Shown here: positions 56,968-64,000 of the stretch, in pieces
Layout of the letters: each line of letters opens with the position of its first letter
Position numbering within the stretch: position 1 is the first letter of the stretch
Source of the DNA: Dipteronia dyeriana
Lineage: Eukaryota > Streptophyta > Magnoliopsida > Sapindales > Sapindaceae
Length of the DNA stretch: 64,000 nucleotides
Direction of reading: 5' to 3'
Assembly: GCA_032871835.1 (NCBI GenBank)
Contig: CM065298.1
Coordinates: 70,894,154 to 70,958,153, forward strand
Position numbers and translations under genes: made by a program
The notes under the pieces: model-generated
Databases searched by the model: none
Told to the model about the DNA's origin: nothing
The model's input: the letters and a program-made list of their open reading frames with translations, nothing else

Positions 56968-57700
56968 TGACCCTATCTCTAATCAACATCCTAAAAGATA
57001 ATACTTTAACTGATGATAACTATGTCACATGGAAAAAGGAAATTTGGGTTGTTATTGAAAGTTGAAAAGCATAAGTTCATTATGTGCACTCCTAATGAAT
57101 CTACTTAGGAGCAAAGATATGAGTATCGGCAGTGGGAGTCTTCAGATGAGATGGCTAAATGTTATATTATGGTCACCATCCCCGACCTGTTGCAACAACA
57201 ACATGAAGGAATAAAGACTGCTATCGATATAATCATGTCTCTATAAGAGATGTTTGCTATGAGGTTTGGGATGACTAAGAGAGAGGCAGTGACTGCTTTC
57301 ATGAATCTTAGGATGAAACCTAGACAGGCTGTGAAAGATCACATGATGAAAGTTATAGCACATCTCAACATTGCTGAATTGATCGGTGTTGAGATAGATG
57401 GTAAGATAAAAATTGACATGATCTTCAACTCACTGTCAGATTCCTTTGATCAGTTCAAGTTGGACTACACCTTGAACAATAAGGAATACATCTTGCAAGA
57501 CCTAATGTAATATGTTCAAAGCACCAAGAAAATCTTTGTGGTCAATAGATTCATATTCTTGGTAAGTTGCTACTGTTAAAGACTCGTAAGAAGGTTAACA
57601 GACAACAGAAGAAAAGGCAACTTGGGCCTTCATAGAAAGAGACCAAGAAAGTAACCAAGATCAAAGGGAAGTGTTTCCTTTGTGGTGAAAAAGGGTCAAA
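56968..57700 (+). pseudogene. Copia B1 gag
   Basis: ATG at 56968: SLINILKDNTLTDDNYVTW, then a frameshift near 57060. Then HKFIMCTPNEST, a stop, YRQWESSDEMAKCYIM, another stop at about 57244 and MFAMRFGMTKREAV. The main open part (57250-57510) has HMMKVIAHLNIAELIGVEID and NSLSDSFDQFKLDYTLN, matching the Gag of copia A. The zinc-knuckle start GKCFLCGEKG survives near 57670, but its second half is missing. Confidence 0.83.
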
Positions 57701-58725
57701 GGAATATACTGAATAAGAATGAATTCAACTTGCGTTTAGGTAACGAAGAGTTGGTATCTGCTAGTGCAGTGGGAGATATTAGAATCAATTTAGATTCTTA
57801 TAGGCATTTAGATTTAATAAACGTTTATTATGTACCTCAATTCAAGAGGAATTTAATTTCAGTTTCTTGTTTAAATAAATTTGGCTATTCGGTTACTTTT
57901 AATAAAGCCTTTATTATTTGTAAGAATGATAAAATTATTTGCAAAGGTACTTTGGAAAACGGTTTATTCTATTTGCACAGAAATATCTCTCACTTTTTAG
58001 ACACAGAATCAACGGGACCTAATCATAAATGAGTAAAATTATCAAAAGATGAAACCTACCTATGGCATTTGCGCCTAGGTCATATTAACCTAAATATGAT
58101 TAAAAGATTGGTTAGTGACGGATCTCTAAGTGACTTAAAGGTTGATGATCTCCCAACTTGTGAATCTTGTTTGGAAGATAAAATGACCAAAAGGTCATTC
58201 ATGACCAAAAGCAATGTTTAGGATTTATACAAACTGATATGTGTGGTCTTATGAGCATTCAAGCTATAGGTGGATATGAGTACTTCATCACTTTCATGAA
58301 TGATCACTCAAAATTTGGGTATGTGTATCTAATGAGACATAAATCCGATGTTTTTGACTTGTTCAAAGCATTTAAAGTTGAAGTAGAAAATCAGCTTGAG
58401 AAACGCATAAAAATCTTGAGGTCTAATCGTGGTAAAGAATATCTATCTGGTGAGTTTCAGCAATATCTTATTGACAATGGGATAATTTCTCAGTTTTTTG
58501 CACCAGGTACACCTCAACAAAATGGGGTGGCAGAAAGTAGAAATAGAACTCTTTTGGACATGGTTAGGTCTATGTTGAGTTATTCAACGCTTCCTAATTC
58601 TTTTTGGGGATATGCTTTACAAACTGCCATGTGCATTCTAAACGATGTACCATCTAATTCGGTTCCAAAAACACCGCATGAGTTATGGACCGAGCGAAAG
58701 CCTAGTCACAACACTTAAGGATATT
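57682..58725 (+). pseudogene. Copia B1 protease remnant and integrase
   Basis: A deletion joins the zinc knuckle directly to late protease sequence, so the DSGA active site is absent. FKRNLISVSCLNKFGYSVTF follows, then the integrase zinc domain (LWHLRLGHIN, CESCL). In the core, D is kept in QTDMCGL, the second acid is N in SNRGKEYL (family: SDRGGEY), and E is kept in GVAESRNRT. The D-to-N change would abolish strand transfer. A stop at about 58030 and frameshifts near 58200 and 58716 add to the damage. Confidence 0.86.
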
Positions 58726-59273
58726 TGGATTTCCTGCACACGTGTTAAAAGGAAAGATAAAAAAGATAGAGTCCCGTTCAGAAACATGCATATTTGTAGG
58801 GTATCCAAAAGAAACAAAGGGATATTATTTCTATAGTCCTTCAGATCTTAAAGTATTTGACAAATGCTAAATTTCTAGAAGAGGACTATATGAATAATTT
58901 TATGCTTAAAAGTAGAATTGTTCTGAATGAGCTTTTAGAAGATACAATTCCATAAGAGGTTTCATAACCTAGCCTAATTGAAAGTTCCGTACCAACACAA
59001 GATTAACAATCTACCATACCTTGTCGTAGTGGGAGGGTTAGTAGACAACCCGAGAGATACACCGGTCTAGGAGAATCTGTAATGAATCACCCGGACGATG
59101 ATGATCTCTATACGTACAAGGAAGCAATGGAAGATGTTGATAGTCACCATTGGCAAAAGGCAATGCAATCCGAAATTGAATATATGTTCAATAACAAAGT
59201 CTGGTCTCTTGTAAACTTGCCTAAAGGGATAAAACCCGTCTAGTGCAAGTCGTTATACAAGAGGAAAAGAGGA
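58726..59273 (+). pseudogene. Copia B1 integrase tail and pol linker
   Basis: The integrase C-terminal region reads in shifting frames (HVLKGKIKKIE, then GYPKETKGYYFYSP) and ends at the linker before RT (EDVDSHHWQKAMQSEIEYM near 59130). Several stops are present. Confidence 0.65.
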
Positions 59274-59951
59274 ATGGATGGAAAGGTGGAAACCTTGAAA
59301 GCAAGATTAGTAGCTAAAGGTTATACACAGAAGGAAGGTATCGATTATGAAGAAACCTTCTCTCTTGTAGCCATGCTTAAATCCATTATGGTACTCTTAT
59401 CTATTGCAGCATCTCTAGACCTAGAGATTTGGCAAATGGACGTCAAAACTACTTTCCTTAATGGAAGTCTTAACGAAAGCATCTATATGATACAACCAAA
59501 AGGATTCATTGAAAAAGGCCAAGAGGAAATGGTACGCAAGTTGCAAAGATCCGTATATGGAATGAAGCAAGCATCCAAATCCTGGAACATAAGGTTCGGT
59601 CAAGCCATGAAAAGTTTTGGATTTATTCAAAACCTTGATGAACCATGTGTATACAAAAGGATTAAAGGTGACAAGTTGGTTTTCCTAGTTCTTTATGTTG
59701 ATTATATACTACTCATCGAAAACGACGTAGGTGTATTGACATCAGTAAAAGAATGGTTAGCAAAACAATTTGATATGAATGACTTAGGAGAAGCAAGTTA
59801 TATTCTTGGTATCCAAGTCATAAGGGATAGAAAGAATAGAACGATTGCTTTATCCCAAGCTCCATACATAGATAAAATCTTGTCTAGGTTTTCCATGCAA
59901 GATTCCAAGAAAAGGTATGTTATCTTTCAGACATGGAATCAAACTTTCTAA
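59274..59951 (+). pseudogene. Copia B1 reverse transcriptase
   Basis: Long open stretch: ARLVAKGYTQKEGIDYEETF, MDVKTTFLNGSLNESIYM, VYGMKQASKSWNIRF, then LVLYVDYILLIEND. The catalytic YVDD reads YVDY, so the second aspartate is lost while the rest of the domain is open. A frameshift at about 59915 leads into the next segment. Confidence 0.9.
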
Positions 59952-60673
59952 AGAACAAGTTCCTAAGAATGAGCATGAAGAGCAATTCATGAGTAGGGTT
60001 CCATATGCTTCGACAGTTGGAAGTCTCATGTATGGAATGCTCTGCACTATACCAGATATTTTTTTTGTTGTGGTTATAGTTAGCAGGTTTCAATCTAAAC
60101 CTGGTCCTGATCACTGGATGGCAGTCAAGCATATTTTTAAATATCTCAAGAGAACGAGAGATTATATGCTTGTATACTCTGGAGGAGATTTAATTCCCGT
60201 TTTCTATACAGATTTAGATTTTCGGTCAGATTTTGACCCCAGGAGATCAACATCAGGATCTATGTTTACTATTAGAGGAGGGGCATTCATATGAAGGAGT
60301 ATCAAGCAATCTTGTATTGTTGACTCCACCATGGAAGCCGAGTATGTTGCAGCATGCGAGGCTGCTAAAGGGGTTGTCTGGCTCCGAAAATTATTGATTG
60401 ACTTGGAAGTGGTTCCTTATGCAAATAAGAAAATCACTATCTATTGTGACAATAGTGGAGCAGTGGCTAATTCGAGAGAACCAAGAAGTCATAAAAGAGG
60501 GAAACACATTGAAATAAAGTATCACAATCTAAGAGAAATTGTACATAGGGGTGACGTGGCAATTACCAAGATCACGTCAGCAGATAATCTATCAGATCCG
60601 TTAATAAAGGCTCTTCCACAAAAGAGTTTTGAAAGACATCTAGAGAACATGGGGATGAGAGATCAGACACATT
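59917..60673 (+). pseudogene. Copia B1 RNase H and pol end
   Basis: SRVPYASTVGSLMYGMLCT, then FYTDLDFRSDFD, STSGSMFTIRGG, a stop at about 60292, TMEAEYVAACEAAKG, CDNSGAVANSREPRSHKRG and HIEIKYHNLREIVHRGDVA. It ends GMRDQTHL at the junction with the inverted LTR. RNase H acids in YTDLD, EAEY and CDNS are present. Confidence 0.88.
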
Positions 60674-63178
60674 TGTCGTAGGGAAAAAACACGCGCAACG
60701 GAAGCGTGAGAAAGTTTATTAAAAAATTAAGGTTTGCATATAAATATTTTTTATTCCCTTTTATACAACGAGAACCTTAACCCTAGATTAATTGATGTAT
60801 ATAAAATTATCGTACCTTTTTCTCGTGATGATTGGACAAGCAACGAATTGATTCCGCAAGATCTTTCATTCCAATCATGAACGTGAATCACCTAGGAGTG
60901 TGGGCTCCCTTTCTTTAAATTGTATACCTAAGGATGGAGACAAAACAAAATCTTTTCTTTGTTAGTTACAAATATCCTCTAAGAGGAAAAATCCAAGAAA
61001 GTCCGGTCACTTGTGAATTATCAATCAACTTGATTGAAACTCGCGTGAACCTTGATTCAATGTTGTACACAAAACCCTTATGATGTAAAGGATACTAGTT
61101 CACTATTGAAAACAAAAACGTTCCTCATTTTCTCTTCTTGGCTGAATTCACACACTGTTGTTTAGAGATGATCTAATTTTGTCTAGAGTAAAATCAGATT
61201 TTTCTCCCTCAAAATTCCTATGATGGCCCAATTCTTCTCTTAAAAAATATGGCTGTCCGAAATTCACCTCTCAATTGCCTTAGGGCTGGCCTAATTTCTT
61301 ATACACACATATATATATATATATATGATCATAAATCCACTCCAAAGTAGGATTTACTTGGTTGGCAAAAATCATTTCCTTAGGTTGATTTATTGGGTAG
61401 TTAAGAATCCTTATCTAAAAGGAAATCTATCATCTCCTATATACACATGGGCTGACCGAATTTCTCTTTGATATAGATTAGGAGAGTTTATTCTTTCCTA
61501 AGAAGGATTAGGAGAGTTTATTCTTTCCTAAGAAGGATTTACTTGATGGACAAGAATCATATCCTTAGGTAGATTTACTTGGTGGTTAAGAATCCTTTTC
61601 AAAGAAGAATTCTACCATTAAGTAGTTTTACTTGATGACCAAGAATCCTTTTCCAAAAAGAATTCTTTCCTACACCAAAACTCCTAATCCAAATCAATAG
61701 TGTATTTGTAACCATTTTAAAGACTTCCTAATTTGATTAGATAAATAATTTCTTTTATTTATCTACTTATCAAATATAGTCTTTAACATTAACTACACTA
61801 CCAACAATAGTATAGTTTTAGGAGACCATCTCCTACTAGGAAAAAGATTTTGACTTTTAATTAAATAATTAATTAATCAACAAATTAATTAAATTCTATT
61901 TAATTAAATAATAAAATAAAAATAATATATTTAAGCTATTCTCAATAGCCTTGCAGCCCATACCATATATATGGACCATATATTATTTTTCTTATTTTAT
62001 TAAATCCATTGGACCTTAATAAAAAGTCCATATGTAAACTAGACCTATACTTACAAAAAGAAACAAGTTCTCATGCCTTAATACAATTCTAGATGGACCC
62101 CTAAATTGGTCTGGTAGAAAATATCAAGTGATCCATGCAAGTTCGTGTGGATTGGGGTTTTTGGCGGGCTATCTAAATTTAAGCTCCAATAGACACAACC
62201 CAATCACAATTAACAAATAATTCACTTAGGTCCGATCTATTTAATTTTAGTTCATTCCACTAAAGAACTAAAATTGAACTCTTAAATAAAAATAGAATAA
62301 GTTGATGTTACTCACTCATACCCTAGACAACCAGAAAGTGTATCCTCGTGAAGAATACCGGTAATCGCCAAGAGCTCATAGATCGCCTATAGCTCTCCAA
62401 GTTACCATATTTATTCATATGACCACATTTTGAACTTAGATATTTTGATTTGTCCAGAAGCCATGTTTCAATAGACACTATTGAAAACTTAACGTTAAGA
62501 TTTAATATCCAATACCTCAAAACATCCATATGATGGTATTCTACTCTCATTCAATAAATTGAGCCACGATGTCCATATCTATAAATGAAGTCCTCTATCG
62601 ATCAACAAAAGAATACCACCAAACTATCGAGGATAGACTATGCTATATAATCGTACTCATTGATAGCTCAAATGATAACACTTGCAACCATAAGTTCATT
62701 ATTTATCTCTGGATTGAGATAGACTCTCCGATTGTCTTCAAATGAAAACTTTTATCCATTGACGGTTCTAGATAAAGTATTTCATTTTGATCCTATTCAA
62801 ATCTAAGTGGACAAGATTCGTTTGCCCAAAGACACCACACTTTGATGATTTTAGACTCATGATAACACATTTGATCCCACTCAAATGCTAGCAAAAGAAT
62901 CTACAACTTAGACAAGATAAAGGCGCCCAACCTTGTATCTTAAGTTGTGAATATTATTCAAGACTAACTAAAGAATTGTGTCTACCTTATACATATCTAG
63001 ATGTATGAACAATTCTTCTTTTCTCTTTGTCTTTTGACCTTATGATTATTTACTTTTGACAATTAGAATAATTAAACTATAAATGCTATAATATTTGTTA
63101 AACTAGAAATCACTTTATTCATATGATAAGATTGTTAATTACAATATTACACTCTTGCTATCGAGCATAATCCTAACA
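60674..63178 (-). repeat. Copia B2 3' LTR (inverted)
   Basis: On the minus strand it starts tgttaggattatgctcgata (63178) and ends ttccctacgaca (60674). The LTR is collinear with 27041-29497 and 53432-55607. It contains a short (AT)n near 61310 and a 30-bp tandem duplication at 61476-61535. Confidence 0.9.
61476..61535. repeat. Perfect 30-bp tandem duplication in B2 LTR
   Basis: The unit starts gattaggagagtttattctt and ends tcctaagaag; two exact copies. Confidence 0.92.
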
Positions 63179-63192
63179 ATCTCCCACTTGCT
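63179..63192 (-). other. Polypurine tract of B2
   Basis: On the minus strand gcaagtgggagatt, next to the LTR start; the same motif precedes the 3' LTR of copia A. Confidence 0.85.
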
Positions 63193-64000
63193 TTATAGCA
63201 AATGTGTCATATCTCTCATCCCCATGTTTCTCTAGATGCCTATCAAAACTCTTTTGTGGAAGAGCCTTTGTAAAGGGATCCGCTAGATTTTCTTTTGACG
63301 CGATCTTGGTAATCATCACGCGATCTTGGTAATCATTACGCCACCCCGATACACAATTTCCCTCATAAGGTGATACTTTCTTTCAATGTGTTCCCCTCTC
63401 TTATGACTTCTTGGTTCTATCGAATTAGTCACTGGTCCACTATTGTCACAATAAACAGTGATCTGCTTATTCGCATCAGGAACCACTTCCAAGTCAATCA
63501 GGAATTGGCGGAGCCAGACAACCTCTTTAGCAGCCTCGTATGCGGCAACAAACTCGACTTCCATGGTGGAATCATTAATACAAGATTGCTTGATACTCCT
63601 CCATATGATTGCCCCTTATCCAATAGTAAACACAGATCCTGATGTTGATTTCCTAGAGTCAGAATCTGACTAAAAATCAGAATCTGTATACCCAACGGGA
63701 ATTAAATTCCCTCTAGAGTATACAAGCATATAATCTCTCGTTCTCCTAAGATACTTGAAAATATGCTTGACTGTCGTCCAGTGATCAGGACTAGGTTTCG
63801 ATTGAAACCTGCTAACTATGCCCACAGTAAAACAAATATCTGGTCTAGTGCAGAGCATTGCATACATGAGACTTCCAACTGCCGATGCGTATGGAACTCT
63901 ACTCATGAATTGCTCTTCAAGCTCATTCTTAAGAACTTGTTCCTTAGAAAGTTTGATTCCATGTCTGAAAGGTAACATACCTTTCTTGGAATTTTGCATG
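63193..64000 (-). pseudogene. Copia B2 RT end and RNase H (partial)
   Basis: Minus strand: SRVPYASAVGSLMYAMLCTR, DICFTVGIVSRFQSKPS, VGYTDSDF then a stop at about 63670, STSGSVFTIG then a stop. After that come TMEVEFVAAYEAAKEVVWLR (family: TMEAEYVAA), CDNSGPVTNS and HIERKYHLMREIVYRGG. Near 63300-63340 a 20-bp direct repeat (acgcgatcttggtaatcat) disrupts the frame. It is better preserved than B1 over the same stretch. The upstream pol lies beyond 64000. Confidence 0.88.

Larger units (their letters stand above)
53432..60673 (+). mobile_element. Copia element B1, + strand, 3' LTR absent
   Basis: A Ty1/copia element with 5' LTR, PBS, leader, gag, integrase, RT and RNase H in order. Coding runs to the last residues of pol (GMRDQTHL), then stops at 60673 where a minus-strand B element's LTR begins. 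There is no polypurine tract or 3' LTR. B1 is broken by stops, frameshifts, a deleted protease site and changed catalytic residues. Confidence 0.87.
60674..64000 (-). mobile_element. Copia element B2, minus strand, runs off the window
   Basis: Read on the minus strand: the end of RT and RNase H (64000-63200), a polypurine tract, then a full 3' LTR (63178-60674). It is the same family as B1, in opposite orientation, so the two meet tail to tail at 60673/60674. The 5' part is outside the window. Confidence 0.88.

Noticed and set aside
1..64000. tRNA or rRNA genes
   Set aside because: No cloverleaf with A and B boxes and no rRNA-like sequence was noticed. The tRNA-like words are primer-binding sites complementary to tRNA 3' ends.

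Overview
The window looks like a repeat-dense intergenic block of a flowering-plant nuclear genome, probably a eudicot. It is AT-rich. Nearly all recognisable coding sequence belongs to plant Ty1/copia or Ty3/gypsy LTR retrotransposons, and no ordinary host gene can be supported. Every polyprotein gene found is broken by stops, frameshifts, deletions or lost catalytic residues. The working unit is therefore a nest of dead retroelements and small inverted-repeat DNA elements. The interest lies in the order of insertion and in what survives.

Layout. (1) 1-12648: a SIRE/Maximus-like copia element on the + strand. Its gag is split by a complete second copia element (family 'A', 819-9786) with a perfect 5-bp target duplication, attgt. 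Family A carries a 700-bp hAT-like MITE in its leader. (2) 12649-13469: the 3' part of an LTR from copia family 'B'. (3) 13470-18548: a Tat-lineage gypsy element on the minus strand, with pol deleted and an 11-copy 97-bp tandem array at its 3' side. (4) 18696-33555: a full-length Tat element on the + strand with both LTRs and the duplication actat. It contains an almost complete family B LTR (27041-29497) and, antisense to gag-pol, an extra gene (32083 to 29612). (5) 33922 to about 41330: an Athila-lineage gypsy element on the minus strand. It keeps gag, protease and a remnant of the ORF downstream of pol, but RT-RNase H-integrase are lost.

(6) 41331-50072: a patchwork without LTR elements. 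It holds a LINE-type RNase H remnant, a 189-bp MITE with a 9-bp duplication, several nested inverted-repeat elements and one 1.4-kb near-palindrome. (7) 50073-53431: a short Tat element whose only coding remnant is the N-terminal part of the same antisense gene. (8) 53432-60673: a family B copia element on the + strand, lacking its 3' LTR. (9) 60674-64000: a second family B element on the minus strand, running off the window, tail to tail with the first.

The most unusual signal is the antisense gene of the two + strand Tat elements. Both copies have a start codon facing away from the 3' LTR, a pyrimidine-rich leader, a TATA-like box and, about 120-140 bp further up, the same G-box-like word gacacgtgg. 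The longer copy also has intron-like interruptions, which a retroelement could keep only if the gene is antisense to the genomic RNA. Extra antisense ORFs in Tat elements are known. The paired promoter architecture and the introns are what I would check first.
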